64,000 nucleotides of DNA from NCBI RefSeq assembly GCF_024809975.1, contig NZ_JANUDY010000001.1, positions 496,001 through 560,000 on the forward strand. Direction: 5' to 3'. Positions 9,692 through 19,310 of the stretch are shown piece after piece; positions within the stretch are counted from its first letter, which is position 1, and each line of letters begins with the position of its first letter. Position numbers and translations under genes: made by a program. Source of the DNA: Comamonas sp. BIGb0152. GTDB taxonomy: Bacteria; Pseudomonadota; Gammaproteobacteria; Burkholderiales; Burkholderiaceae_C. Below the pieces are notes generated by a model. That model had not been told where the DNA came from. It saw nothing but the letters and a program-made list of their open reading frames with translations, and ran no database searches.

Positions 9692-11008
9692 ATGCACTTC
9701 AAGCGTTTGGTCATCGCTGCCGGTATTGCAGCCACTACCAGCCTGTCCGCCCATGCCGTCACCGAGATCCAATGGTGGCACTCCATGACCGCCGTGAACA
9801 ACGAATGGGTCAATGACCTGGCCAAGGAGTTCAACGACAGCCAAAAGGAATACAAGGTTGTGCCCACCTTCAAGGGTGTGTACGACGAGTCGATGACCGC
9901 AGCGATCGCGGCCTTCCGCTCGGGCAATGCGCCGCACATTCTGCAAGTGTTTGAAGTGGGCACCGCCACGATGATGGCCTCCAAGGGCGCCACCGTGCCC
10001 GTTGGCAAGGTGATGTCGGATGCTGGCGTCTCCTTTGACCCCAAGGCCTACATCCCTGCAGTGGCCGGCTACTACACGGCCCCCAACGGCCAGATGCTGA
10101 GCTTCCCGTTCAACAGCTCGACGACCATCTTCTATTACAACAAGGACGCCTTCAAGAAGGCAGGCCTGGACGCTGAAAAGGCGCCCACCACCTGGCCTGA
10201 AGTGTTTGCTGCTGCCAAGAAGCTCAAGGAAAGCGGCCACAGCTGCCCCATGACCTTGGCCTGGCAAGGCTGGACCCAGCTGGAATCCTTCTCCACCTGG
10301 CACAACGTCGAGTTCGCCACCGAACAAAACGGTTTGAGCGCCAACGGCTACAAGGCCCGCCTGAAGATCAACTCGCCCCTGCATGTCAAGCACATCGACA
10401 ACCTGGCAGCCGCTGCCAAGGCTGGTGAGTTTGTCTACAAGGGCCGTGCATCCACCGCCCAGGCTTCGTTCACCGCCGGTGAATGCGCGATGATCCAGAC
10501 CTCGTCCGGTTTCTACGGCGATGTGGCCAAGAACGCCAAGTTTGCCTATGCGCTGGCACCTCTGCCGTACTACCCTGATGTCAAGGGCGCACCACAGAAC
10601 ACCGTGATTGGTGGCGCATCGCTGTGGGTGATGTCGGGCAAGAAGTCCGAAGAGTACAAGGGCGTGGCCAAGTTCTTCGAATTCCTGTCGCAAACCAAGG
10701 TGCAGGCCGCATCGCACCAGCGCACCGGCTACCTGCCTGTGACCATGGCCGCGTATGACCTGACCGAGAAGTCCGGCTTCTACCAAAAGAACCCTGGCAC
10801 CGACACCGCCGTGACGCAGATGATCCGCAAGGTCACTGACAACTCGCGTGGTATCCGTCTGGGCAACTATGTGCAGATCCGCACCATCGAGGACGAAGAA
10901 CTCGAACAGGTCTGGGCTGGCAAGAAAAACGGCAAGGAAGCCCTGGATTCCATCGTGACGCGCGGCAACGAACTGCTGACCCGTTTCGAAAAGTCGTACA
11001 AGAAGTAA
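9692..11008 (+). CDS. ugpB: UgpB, periplasmic sn-glycerol-3-phosphate binding protein
   Basis: 438 residues with a clear signal peptide (MHFKRLVIAAGIAATTSLSA, cleaved after AHA). The mature protein begins VTEIQWWHSMTAVNNEWVND, typical of UgpB and family 1 solute-binding proteins. Further family segments are YNKDAFKKAGLD, TWPEVFAAAKKL and GGASLWVMSGKK. It captures glycerol-3-phosphate or glycerophosphodiesters for the UgpAEC importer. A TAGGAG ribosome site lies six bases before the ATG. It is the first gene of a B-A-E-C-Q cluster, the same order as in E. coli, and is followed by a strong terminator or attenuator. Confidence 0.96.
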   Translation: MHFKRLVIAAGIAATTSLSAHAVTEIQWWHSMTAVNNEWVNDLAKEFNDSQKEYKVVPTFKGVYDESMTAAIAAFRSGNAPHILQVFEVGTATMMASKGATVPVGKVMSDAGVSFDPKAYIPAVAGYYTAPNGQMLSFPFNSSTTIFYYNKDAFKKAGLDAEKAPTTWPEVFAAAKKLKESGHSCPMTLAWQGWTQLESFSTWHNVEFATEQNGLSANGYKARLKINSPLHVKHIDNLAAAAKAGEFVYKGRASTAQASFTAGECAMIQTSSGFYGDVAKNAKFAYALAPLPYYPDVKGAPQNTVIGGASLWVMSGKKSEEYKGVAKFFEFLSQTKVQAASHQRTGYLPVTMAAYDLTEKSGFYQKNPGTDTAVTQMIRKVTDNSRGIRLGNYVQIRTIEDEELEQVWAGKKNGKEALDSIVTRGNELLTRFEKSYKK

Positions 11009-11072
11009 CCCCCTTCTCGTGCCATGCGTCCACCCTGCTCCGGCAGGGCGGACGCAGAACATGAGCCACCCT

Positions 11073-11110
11073 CCGGATGCTGCCTTCAGCTCCGGCGGTT
11101 TTTTTGTTTT
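11073..11110 (+). terminator. Intrinsic terminator/attenuator between ugpB and ugpA
   Basis: A two-part stem has CCGGA (11073-11077) pairing TCCGG (11091-11095) and GCTG pairing CAGC around a CCTT loop. After three more bases comes a run of seven T, then GTTTT. It lies 64 bp after the ugpB stop and 12 bp before the ugpA ATG. Partial readthrough would give more binding protein than membrane components, a known pattern in ABC importers. Confidence 0.8.
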
Positions 11111-11121
11111 TAAGCTCCATC

Positions 11122-12003
11122 ATGGAAAAACGCGTACTTTTCCGATCCAAATGGCTACCCTGGGCCTTGATTGCGCCACAGCTGCTGGTCATCGCCATCT
11201 TCTTTTTCTGGCCCGCTGGCCAGGCTGTGCTGCAGTCCTTCCAGATGGAAGACGCCTTTGGCATGAGCACCGAATGGGTGGGGCTGGAGAACTTCCGCAA
11301 CCTGTTCGCCGATCCCACTTACCTGAACTCCTTCAAGCGCACCGCCATGTTCTCGGTGCTGGTCGCAGGCGCCGGCATTGCCATCTCGCTGGTGCTAGCC
11401 ATTTTTGCCGACCGCATTGTGCGCTTTGCGATGGTCTACAAGACCTTGCTGATCGTGCCCTACGCGGTTGCACCGGTGATTGCCGGCGTGCTGTGGGTGT
11501 TTCTGTTCTCGCCCTCCATCGGCGTGGTCACCTACTACCTGGGCAAGCTGGGCTACAACTGGAACCACATGATGAATGACAACCAGGCCATGGCGCTGAT
11601 TGTCATGGCCTCGGTGTGGAAGCAGATTTCCTATAACTTCCTGTTCTTCCTGGCGGGCCTGCAGTCCATCCCCAAGGCACTGATCGAGGCGGCTTCCATC
11701 GATGGTGCCAGCCCCTGGCGCCGGTTCTGGAACATCCAGCTGCCCCTGCTCTCGCCCACCACCTTCTTCCTGCTGGTGATCAACATCGTTTACGCGTTTT
11801 TCGACACCTTCGGCATCATCGATGCAGCAACGCAAGGCGGACCGGGCCAATCGACCTCCATCCTGGTCTACAAGGTCTACCAGGACGGCTTCAAGGCGCT
11901 GGATCTGGGCGGCTCTGCAGCCCAATCGGTGATTTTGATGATGATCGTTATTGTGCTGACCGTGGTTCAGTTCCGCTATGTTGAAAAGAAAGTGCAGTAC
12001 TGA
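11122..12003 (+). CDS. ugpA: UgpA, glycerol-3-phosphate ABC transporter permease
   Basis: 293 residues from ATG 11122 (MEKRVLFRS); the in-frame ATG 45 bp upstream falls inside the terminator stem and is unlikely. Six hydrophobic segments are visible, the first being [17 protein letters not shown]. The cytoplasmic EAA loop that contacts the ATPase is [20 protein letters not shown]. It forms the inner-membrane channel with UgpE. The stop is two bases before the ugpE ATG (TGATCATG), so the two are tightly coupled. Confidence 0.95.
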   Translation: MEKRVLFRSKWLPWALIAPQLLVIAIFFFWPAGQAVLQSFQMEDAFGMSTEWVGLENFRNLFADPTYLNSFKRTAMFSVLVAGAGIAISLVLAIFADRIVRFAMVYKTLLIVPYAVAPVIAGVLWVFLFSPSIGVVTYYLGKLGYNWNHMMNDNQAMALIVMASVWKQISYNFLFFLAGLQSIPKALIEAASIDGASPWRRFWNIQLPLLSPTTFFLLVINIVYAFFDTFGIIDAATQGGPGQSTSILVYKVYQDGFKALDLGGSAAQSVILMMIVIVLTVVQFRYVEKKVQY

Positions 12004-12005
12004 TC

Positions 12006-12854
12006 ATGGTTGACCGCAATCCCTGGCTCAATTTCCTCTCGCACGCCGTGCTGGTGCTCGGCGTGGCGATTGTGGCCTTCCCGCTGTACCTGGCCTTCAT
12101 CGCATCGACCCACACCGCTGACGCGATTGTGCAGTCGCCCATGCCCTTGCTGCCGGGCGCCCATCTCTGGGAAAACTACCAGGCCGCACTGTTTGGCTCC
12201 GGCAAGCTGGGCTCCAACACCAATGTCATGCACATGATGTGGGTCAGCTTCTGGGTGGCGATGATCATCACCGTGGGCAAGATCGCCATCTCGCTGCTGT
12301 CGGCCTTTGCGATCGTCTACTTCCGCTTTCCCTTCAAGATGTTCTGCTTCTGGGCGATTTTCCTCACCCTGATGCTGCCCGTTGAAGTGCGGATTCTGCC
12401 CACCTACAAAGTGGTGGCAGAGTTGGGCCTGCTCAACAGCTACGCGGGTCTGACCCTGCCGCTGATTGCCTCGGCCACCGCCACCTTCTTGTTCCGCCAG
12501 TTCTTTTTGACGGTGCCCGATGAGTTGGTGGAAGCAGCGCGCATCGACGGCGCTGGTGCCATGCGCTTTTTCAAGGACATCCTGGTGCCGCTGTCGCGCA
12601 CCTCGATTGCCGCGCTGTTTGTGATCCAGTTCATCTACGGCTGGAACCAGTACCTCTGGCCCCTGCTGATGACCACCTCGGAAGACATGTACCCCGTGGT
12701 GATCGGCATCAAGCGCATGCTCGCAGGCGGCGAAGCGGCCGTGGACTGGAATATCGTGATGGCGACTGCCATCCTCGCCATGCTGCCACCGACTTTGGTG
12801 GTCATGCTGATGCAAAAGTGGTTTGTCAAAGGTCTGGTGGATACCGAAAAGTAA
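12006..12854 (+). CDS. ugpE: UgpE, glycerol-3-phosphate ABC transporter permease
   Basis: 282 residues, the usual UgpE length. It has six predicted membrane spans and the EAA loop EAARIDGAGAMRFFKDILVP. Typical family features are FIASTHTADAI near the N-terminus and FIYGWNQYLWPLLMT in the C-terminal half. It pairs with UgpA in the membrane channel. The start lies two bases after the ugpA stop. The 54-bp gap to ugpC contains no terminator. Confidence 0.95.
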   Translation: MVDRNPWLNFLSHAVLVLGVAIVAFPLYLAFIASTHTADAIVQSPMPLLPGAHLWENYQAALFGSGKLGSNTNVMHMMWVSFWVAMIITVGKIAISLLSAFAIVYFRFPFKMFCFWAIFLTLMLPVEVRILPTYKVVAELGLLNSYAGLTLPLIASATATFLFRQFFLTVPDELVEAARIDGAGAMRFFKDILVPLSRTSIAALFVIQFIYGWNQYLWPLLMTTSEDMYPVVIGIKRMLAGGEAAVDWNIVMATAILAMLPPTLVVMLMQKWFVKGLVDTEK

Positions 12855-12908
12855 GCCCACACCACCTTGCCCCTCCACCATCTTTGACCGATACAACGAA
12901 ACCCTGTT

Positions 12909-13916
<1,008 letters not shown>

Positions 13917-13986
13917 GCGACGCAAGGCCAGGCGTTTTTGCGCACGACCTTGACCCCTCTTGTCCATGCCATAAGCTATTAAATCC

Positions 13987-14025
13987 AAGCGCCCAAGTGC
14001 TCCACTTGCGGCGCTTTTCTTTTTC
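13987..14025 (+). terminator. Intrinsic terminator between ugpC and ugpQ
   Basis: Outer arms AAGCGC and GCGCTT and inner arms CAAGTG and CACTTG enclose a CTC loop, followed by TTTTCTTTTT. It ends 15 bases before the ugpQ ATG. Like the ugpB-ugpA element, it would reduce expression of the next gene. Confidence 0.8.
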
Positions 14026-14039
14026 TCATCGAGATTGAT

Positions 14040-14813
14040 ATGACGCTTTCTAGCAACTGGCCTTATCCACGCTGGGTGGCCCACCGAGGCGCGGGCAAAC
14101 TGGCGCCCGAAAACACCATGAGCGCCTTCCGCCTGGGCGCCGCGCATGGCTACCGCATGTTTGAGTGCGATGCCAAGCTCAGCCGCGATGGCGTGCTGTT
14201 TCTGATGCACGATGCCGATCTGAAACGCACCACCAATGCTCAAGGCACCGGCAGCGACCTCCATATGGGCGAGCTGGCCCAGCTGGACGCTGGCAGCTGG
14301 CATTCCCGCGCCCATGCGGGCGAGAACCTGCCCACCTTGGAGGCCCTGGCCCGCTGGTGCCTGGCCAACCACCTCTTTCTCAATGTCGAGATCAAACCCA
14401 CCCCCGGCCAGGAGCTGGAGACCGGCCGCGCCTGTGGCGCGCTGATGAACCGCATCTGGCCGCAGACCGTGGTGCCGCCGCTCTTTACCTCGTTCAAGGC
14501 CGATTCGCTGCGCGGCGCGCGCGAAGTGGCAGCGCATATCCCACGCGGCCTGCTGGTCGACAAGCTGGCCGATGCCAGCGGTGACGCCGAGTTGCAGCTG
14601 GCGCTGGCGCTGGGCTGCCAGGCGCTGGTGCTGAACCATGCGCTCTGGGATGCGGCCTTGGTGGCCAAGGTCCATGCTGCAGGCCTCTACTGCAGCAGCT
14701 ACACGGTCAACGACGAATGGGCCGCACAGCGCCTGATTGACCTGGGCACCGACGGCATCATCACCGACCGGGTGGACCTGTTCAGTCCGGCGCAGGATGG
14801 CCCGCTGCTGTAA
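14040..14813 (+). CDS. ugpQ: UgpQ, glycerophosphodiester phosphodiesterase
   Basis: 257 residues. The GDPD signature is VAHRGAGKLAPENTMSAF near residues 13-30, with metal ligands in FECDAKLSRDGVLFLMHD and NVEIKPTPG. It splits glycerophosphodiesters into glycerol-3-phosphate and an alcohol. No signal peptide is present, so it is cytosolic as in E. coli. It completes the ugpBAECQ cluster but is separated from ugpC by a terminator, which implies readthrough or its own weak promoter. A bidirectional terminator follows. Confidence 0.94.
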   Translation: MTLSSNWPYPRWVAHRGAGKLAPENTMSAFRLGAAHGYRMFECDAKLSRDGVLFLMHDADLKRTTNAQGTGSDLHMGELAQLDAGSWHSRAHAGENLPTLEALARWCLANHLFLNVEIKPTPGQELETGRACGALMNRIWPQTVVPPLFTSFKADSLRGAREVAAHIPRGLLVDKLADASGDAELQLALALGCQALVLNHALWDAALVAKVHAAGLYCSSYTVNDEWAAQRLIDLGTDGIITDRVDLFSPAQDGPLL

Positions 14814-14852
14814 AGAACAGCGCCATCAGACGCTCAGTCTTGATCGCCCTAC

Positions 14853-14878
14853 AAAAGCCCGGCCCTGCCGGGCTTTTT
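14853..14878. terminator. Bidirectional terminator between ugpQ and the Bug gene
   Basis: Arms AAAAGCCCGGC and GCCGGGCTTTT enclose a 3-base loop, with T-runs on both strands. It separates two convergent genes. Confidence 0.88.
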
Positions 14879-14895
14879 CCTTTGGGCGGCTTTTG

Positions 14896-15870
14896 TCAAT
14901 CCATCTTGGTGCCCGAGGCCTTCACGGCTTCGGCCCAGCGCGGCATCTCGCCAGCGAGGAACTGGCTGAATGCCTCGGCACCGAGGAAGGCCGGGTCGGC
15001 GCCCTGCTCCACCATGCGCCCGCGCACATCAGGCAGCTGCATCACCTGGCCAAAGGCGGCGCTGAGCTGGTTCACCACCTCCTTGGGCGTGCCTGCAGGC
15101 GCGAGAAAGCCATAGAAGCCCACCACCTCAAAGCCCTTGAGCCCGCTTTCGATGGCAGTGGGCACCTCGGGCAGGGCGGGGTTGCGCTCCTTGCTGGTGA
15201 CGGCCAGCGCACGCACCTTGCCCTGCTTGTGGTAAGCGGCAGCCTGCGGAATGCTCTCGGCCATGAACTGCACCTGGCCGCCCACCAGATCGGTGAAGGC
15301 CGGCGCGCTGCCCTTGTAGGGGATGTGTACGAGATCCAGCCCGGTGGCGCTTTTGAACATCTCGGGCACCAGGTGGCTGATACCGCCGTTGCCCGCCGAG
15401 CCAAAGTTGACCTTGCCCGGGTTGGCCTTGGCGTAGTTGATGAACTCCTGCAGGTTCTTGGCCGGCACCTTGTTGTTGACCAGCAGCGCCAAAGGCTGCA
15501 TGGCAGTGCGCGCCACCGGGGTGAAATCCTTCAAGGTGCTATAGGGCAGCTTGGGGTAGAGCGCGGGGTTGATCACCATCACACCGGTGTTGGCCAGCAT
15601 CAAGGTATAGCCATCGGCGGGCGCCTTCATGACATCCTGCGCCCCCACCGCACCACCGGCGCCGGGCTTGTAGTCGACGATGATGGGCTGGCCCAGCACG
15701 CCCTGGAGTTTGTCGGTCAGCAGCCGGGCATGCTGGTCCAGCGGGCCGCCTGCGGGAAAGCCGATCACCACCCGCACCGGTTTGGACGGAAAGGGCTGCT
15801 GCGCTTGGGCAACGGCGCAGAGTGCCAGCCCAGCCAGGGTGGCAAGGCAGGCGCGTGCAATGGTCTTCAT
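14896..15870 (-). CDS. Bug-type (TctC) tripartite tricarboxylate transporter substrate-binding protein
   Basis: 324 residues. A signal peptide (MKTIARACLATLAGLALCA, cleaved near AQA) precedes the typical start QPFPSKPVRVVIGFPAGGP. Further family blocks are KPGAGGAVGAQDVMKAPADG, HIPYKGSAPAFTDLVGGQVQ and LPEVPTAIE. Bug proteins are periplasmic and bind small carboxylates; the ligand cannot be told from sequence. They are massively expanded in Comamonadaceae and Bordetella, and many, like this one, have no adjacent tctAB permease genes. A good AAGGAG site lies upstream of the ATG. Confidence 0.94.
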   Translation of the reverse strand: MKTIARACLATLAGLALCAVAQAQQPFPSKPVRVVIGFPAGGPLDQHARLLTDKLQGVLGQPIIVDYKPGAGGAVGAQDVMKAPADGYTLMLANTGVMVINPALYPKLPYSTLKDFTPVARTAMQPLALLVNNKVPAKNLQEFINYAKANPGKVNFGSAGNGGISHLVPEMFKSATGLDLVHIPYKGSAPAFTDLVGGQVQFMAESIPQAAAYHKQGKVRALAVTSKERNPALPEVPTAIESGLKGFEVVGFYGFLAPAGTPKEVVNQLSAAFGQVMQLPDVRGRMVEQGADPAFLGAEAFSQFLAGEMPRWAEAVKASGTKMD

Positions 15871-16005
15871 GGGTGTCTCCTTGGGCTTGTTATCGGTAGA
15901 GAGGCCAGCAGCACCAACGCTGCCTGGCTTTCAAATCATGAACGGCCCGCCGCCTTTGCACAACCAGCGCCTGTCTCTCATTTTTCCGGATGGACGCCCC
16001 CGCCT

Positions 16006-17442
16006 TCAGGCGCCCACCCGGGCCGCTTCAGCCGCCTCTGCCCTTTGGCGCAGGCCAATCCACACCCATCCCAGGCATTGCAGCGCCGTCAGCACCACCA
16101 GCATGTCCAGCGCCAGCTGCGCGGCCCACAAATGCTTGCTCATGTCGCGCACGCCTTCGCCCAGCAGCACGATGACCACCTGCGACACCACCAAGAGCGC
16201 CAGCAGCAAACCGCCGGCCGCCAACGGGCGCAAGCGGACTGCATGCCGGCTGCGACTGGCTGCCAACAGCGCCAGCGCAGCGAACAGAAACAGGGGAGCC
16301 AGGGGCGTGACGATGCGGTCGCGCACCTCGCTCATGCGCAGCAACAGGTCGGTGACCGGCTTGGCACCGCCCTCGTGGCGCTGCAGGTAGTAGTGGCCGG
16401 GAAACACATGGAAATACTGCACCGTGAAATGGCTGGGCAGCGCAAAACGGGCCAGGCGCCACAGCGTTAGCGGGTAGTGCAGATAAGGCCGCAGCACATC
16501 GCCCTTGCCCAGCTTGGGCGTCACCGGGTAGCAATCGCGGCCCGTGTGCTGCACCTGGGTGCCGCCGGGCCCTGAGAGCGCATTGCCCCAAGCATCCACG
16601 CCGATGCAGTCGCGCCGCTCGGCGGGCAGCTGCAGGCCATCGAGCTGGGCCGGCGTCAGCACCATGTACGAGCCCAGGTATACCCCGTGGTAGGCATTCA
16701 GCCCCGCGTTCTTGCCGATCAGCAGTGGCACCAAGCAGAGTATCTGCACCGCGAACAGTAACTTCAGCAACCCCTTGTCCGGCAGCACCCGCTGCCAACG
16801 GCTGCCCACCCACAGGCAGAGCAAGACAAGCAGCGGCCAGTAGAAGTACTGCACCTTGGCCAGACCACACACCAGCGCCCCCACACCTAAGCACAGCAGC
16901 CGCACCGCGCGGCGCGAGGCCAGCATACCCAGCAGCATTAGCGGCAGCGCAATCAAACAGGCGTATTCAGCATAGAAGGACTGGGCCATGCCAATGTTGT
17001 GTGCCATGAAGAAGGCCGCGAGCCAGGCCAGCGCGAACACCGCGCACCAGACAGCGCCGCGCTGCAAGGCCACGGCGCATTGCCAGCCCAGCACGGCGGC
17101 ATAGCCCAGCAGCAAAACTTTCGCCGCCAGGCCGGTGCGCGACAGATCAAACACATTCCCCGGCAGATAGCGCTGCACCCAGCCGGCGAACGTGAACATG
17201 TGCGAGGCCAGTTCCGGATTGCCAGGCATGCGAAACGGCCGCTCAGGCAGTGCCCAGCGGATGCCATCGCCCACAGGCGTCAAGTACAGATGGCCCACCA
17301 CGCGCTGGAAATCATTGGTATCGGCAAACAGCAAGGCCTGCGAGCCCCAGACCAGCGCCACCCCGACAACGGCCACCACCAAAAAGCAGAGACAGAAAAG
17401 CCACCGCGAGCGGTGGCCTGACAAGGTGGGTGTGGTGGTCAT
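16006..17442 (-). CDS. Polytopic membrane protein of unknown function
   Basis: 478 residues with about ten hydrophobic spans, among them WLFCLCFLVVAVVGVALVW, FLFAALALLAASRSR and LLLALLVVSQVVIVLLGEG. A long, probably periplasmic loop around residues 245-355 contains the cysteines in RRDCIGVDAWG and TGRDCYPVTP. The overall form recalls GT-C type glycosyltransferases or O-antigen-associated membrane proteins, but no diagnostic motif was recognised, so no function is given. It is followed 135 bp downstream by the Bug gene on the same strand and preceded by a small membrane protein. Confidence 0.75.
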   Translation of the reverse strand: MTTTPTLSGHRSRWLFCLCFLVVAVVGVALVWGSQALLFADTNDFQRVVGHLYLTPVGDGIRWALPERPFRMPGNPELASHMFTFAGWVQRYLPGNVFDLSRTGLAAKVLLLGYAAVLGWQCAVALQRGAVWCAVFALAWLAAFFMAHNIGMAQSFYAEYACLIALPLMLLGMLASRRAVRLLCLGVGALVCGLAKVQYFYWPLLVLLCLWVGSRWQRVLPDKGLLKLLFAVQILCLVPLLIGKNAGLNAYHGVYLGSYMVLTPAQLDGLQLPAERRDCIGVDAWGNALSGPGGTQVQHTGRDCYPVTPKLGKGDVLRPYLHYPLTLWRLARFALPSHFTVQYFHVFPGHYYLQRHEGGAKPVTDLLLRMSEVRDRIVTPLAPLFLFAALALLAASRSRHAVRLRPLAAGGLLLALLVVSQVVIVLLGEGVRDMSKHLWAAQLALDMLVVLTALQCLGWVWIGLRQRAEAAEAARVGA

Positions 17443-17510
17443 CCCACAATTATGTCTGAATTGTAAAGAAACGTATAGCTGCCACCACAGAAATCAACGC
17501 TTGCCCAGTC

Positions 17511-17789
17511 TCAACGCCGCCAGCCACCCAGCACCACCCACTGGCTGGTGGCCAGCGCCATCACCAAAAGCGCATACCCCATAAGACTTCCGTCTCGGCC
17601 CTGCCACAGCAGGGCGACAAACAGGGCGGCGCAGCCCAGCAGAAAATGCAGCGCCAGCTGGCCATACCAGGGCAGTATCGGCGTCGCCTTGCGCGCAAAT
17701 AGCCAACGGGCAAGCACCAGCAGCAGGGCCAAAAAGGCGGCAGGGGCACAGAAGTTCAGCAGATGCCAGAGGCTCGCGGTAGCAGGCAT
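17511..17789 (-). CDS. Small membrane protein of unknown function
   Basis: 92 residues from the ATG at 17789; a TTG at 17834 is also in frame but would place the coding start over the FNR-like site of the hemA promoter. Three hydrophobic spans are visible: LLNFCAPAAFLALLLVLARW, LALHFLLGCAALFVALLW and MGYALLVMALATSQWVVLGG. It ends 69 bp before the larger membrane protein gene on the same strand, so the two may be co-transcribed. No family was recognised and no strong ribosome site is seen. Confidence 0.6.
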   Translation of the reverse strand: MPATASLWHLLNFCAPAAFLALLLVLARWLFARKATPILPWYGQLALHFLLGCAALFVALLWQGRDGSLMGYALLVMALATSQWVVLGGWRR

Positions 17790-17801
17790 AGGGTGCGAAG
17801 G

Positions 17802-17815
17802 TTGATATAAGTCAA
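17802..17815 (+). promoter_or_regulatory. FNR/Anr-type operator upstream of hemA
   Basis: TTGAT-ATAA-GTCAA matches the FNR-family consensus TTGAT-N4-ATCAA at nine of ten defined positions. It is centred about 60 bp before the predicted hemA transcription start, close to the -61.5 position used by class I activators. Confidence 0.6.
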
Positions 17816-17855
17816 GCTGGTACTGATACGACAAGCAATGGATTTACAGAGATTT

Positions 17856-17868
17856 TATAATCTGCGGC
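17856..17868 (+). promoter_or_regulatory. hemA -10 element, possibly giving a leaderless mRNA
   Basis: A perfect TATAAT at 17856-17861 lies seven bases before the hemA ATG, so a start 7-8 bases downstream would fall at or next to the ATG itself. It sits inside a short inverted repeat with arms AGATT and AATCT. No good -35 is visible, consistent with activator dependence. Confidence 0.5.
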
Positions 17869-19185
17869 ATGGCAGTTTGGGCCCTGGGCATCAACCACAC
17901 AACCGCACCGGTCGACATTCGCGGCCGGTTTGCATTTGCACTCGATAAGATTGCGCCAACTTTGCACAGTTTGCGCAGCACGATCTCGGGTGTGCACAGC
18001 CACGCCGGTGTGGAAACCGCGATCCTGTCCACCTGCAACCGCACTGAAATCTACTGCGCCGCCCAAGAGCCGGCGCTGGACCATACCTTGCGCTGGCTGG
18101 CCCAAAGCGGCGATCTGCCGGCCGAGGCGCTGAAAAACTACACCTACACCCTGCAAAACGACCTGGCCGCCCGCCACGCTTTTCGCGTCGCCAGCGGTCT
18201 GGACTCGATGGTGCTGGGCGAGGCCCAGATCCTGGGCCAGATGAAAAACGCCGTGCGCGCCGCCGAAGAAGCCGGTTCGTTGGGCACCACCCTCAACCAG
18301 CTGTTCCAGCGCAGCTTTGCGGTGGCCAAGGAAGTGCGCAGCGCCACCGAGATTGGCGCGCACAGCATCAGCATGGCCGCCGCTGCCGTGCGCCTGGCCG
18401 GGCAGCTGTTTGAAGACCTGACTAAGATCCGCGTGCTGTTTGTTGGCGCCGGCGAGATGATCGAGCTGTGCGCCACCCATTTCGCGGCCAAGCAGCCGGC
18501 CCATATCACGGTGGCCAACCGCACGCTGGAGCGCGGCGAAAAGCTGGCCGCCCACTTTGGCGCCAGCACCATGCGCCTGGCCGACCTGCCCGACCACCTG
18601 CACGAATACGACGCCATCATCAGCTGCACCGCATCGAGCCTGCCGATCATCGGCCTGGGCGCGGTGGAAAGCGCGCTGAAAAAACGCAAGCGCCGCCCCA
18701 TCTTCATGGTCGACCTGGCCGTGCCACGCGATATCGAAGGCGAGGTCAAGAACCTGGGCGATGTCTACCTCTACACCGTGGATGACCTGGCCCATGTGGT
18801 CAAGGCCGGCCAGGAGCAGCGCCAGGCGGCTGTCGTGCAGGCCGAAACCATCATCGATGCCGGCGTGCAGCGCTTTATGCACTGGATGGACCAGCGCGCC
18901 CCAGAAGGCGGCGCCGTGCCGCTGATTCAGCAGATCAACGCGCAAGCCGATGTCTGGCGTGCGCTGGAGATCGAGCGGGCCAAAAAACGCCTGGCCAAGG
19001 GCGAAGACATGGACGCGGTGCTCGATGCACTCACGCGCGGCCTGTCGCAAAAAATACTGCACGGCACCATGGCCGAGCTGCATGCGGGCGACGCCCAAGC
19101 GCGTGCCCAGACGGCGGACATGGTCTCGCGGCTTTTCCTGCGCAACCAGCGCGGCGGTGGCAACGGCCACCAATCGGGCTTGTAG
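17869..19185 (+). CDS. hemA: HemA, glutamyl-tRNA reductase
   Basis: 438 residues. It reduces glutamyl-tRNA to glutamate-1-semialdehyde, the first committed step of tetrapyrrole synthesis by the C5 route. The catalytic cysteine is Cys56 in STCNRTE. Other family blocks are ALGINHTTAPVDIR at the N-terminus, GLDSMVLGEAQILGQ, the Rossmann segment VLFVGAGEMIELCA, MVDLAVPRDIE, and the C-terminal dimerisation domain. The start aligns with E. coli HemA (ALGINHKTAP), so the ATG seven bases after TATAAT is probably correct. It is followed by prfA, as in many proteobacteria. Confidence 0.97.
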   Translation: MAVWALGINHTTAPVDIRGRFAFALDKIAPTLHSLRSTISGVHSHAGVETAILSTCNRTEIYCAAQEPALDHTLRWLAQSGDLPAEALKNYTYTLQNDLAARHAFRVASGLDSMVLGEAQILGQMKNAVRAAEEAGSLGTTLNQLFQRSFAVAKEVRSATEIGAHSISMAAAAVRLAGQLFEDLTKIRVLFVGAGEMIELCATHFAAKQPAHITVANRTLERGEKLAAHFGASTMRLADLPDHLHEYDAIISCTASSLPIIGLGAVESALKKRKRRPIFMVDLAVPRDIEGEVKNLGDVYLYTVDDLAHVVKAGQEQRQAAVVQAETIIDAGVQRFMHWMDQRAPEGGAVPLIQQINAQADVWRALEIERAKKRLAKGEDMDAVLDALTRGLSQKILHGTMAELHAGDAQARAQTADMVSRLFLRNQRGGGNGHQSGL

Positions 19186-19310
19186 CGACGCTGCGCGGTA
19201 CAGCCGCCCCTTGCTCGCTGTCAGTCCCCACCCTTCTCTCTTCTCTTGGCACCCGTTGAAGCTTCTGCGCTTATGGCAGAGCCTGCGGCTGCCTTGCACA
19301 CCAGATCGCC

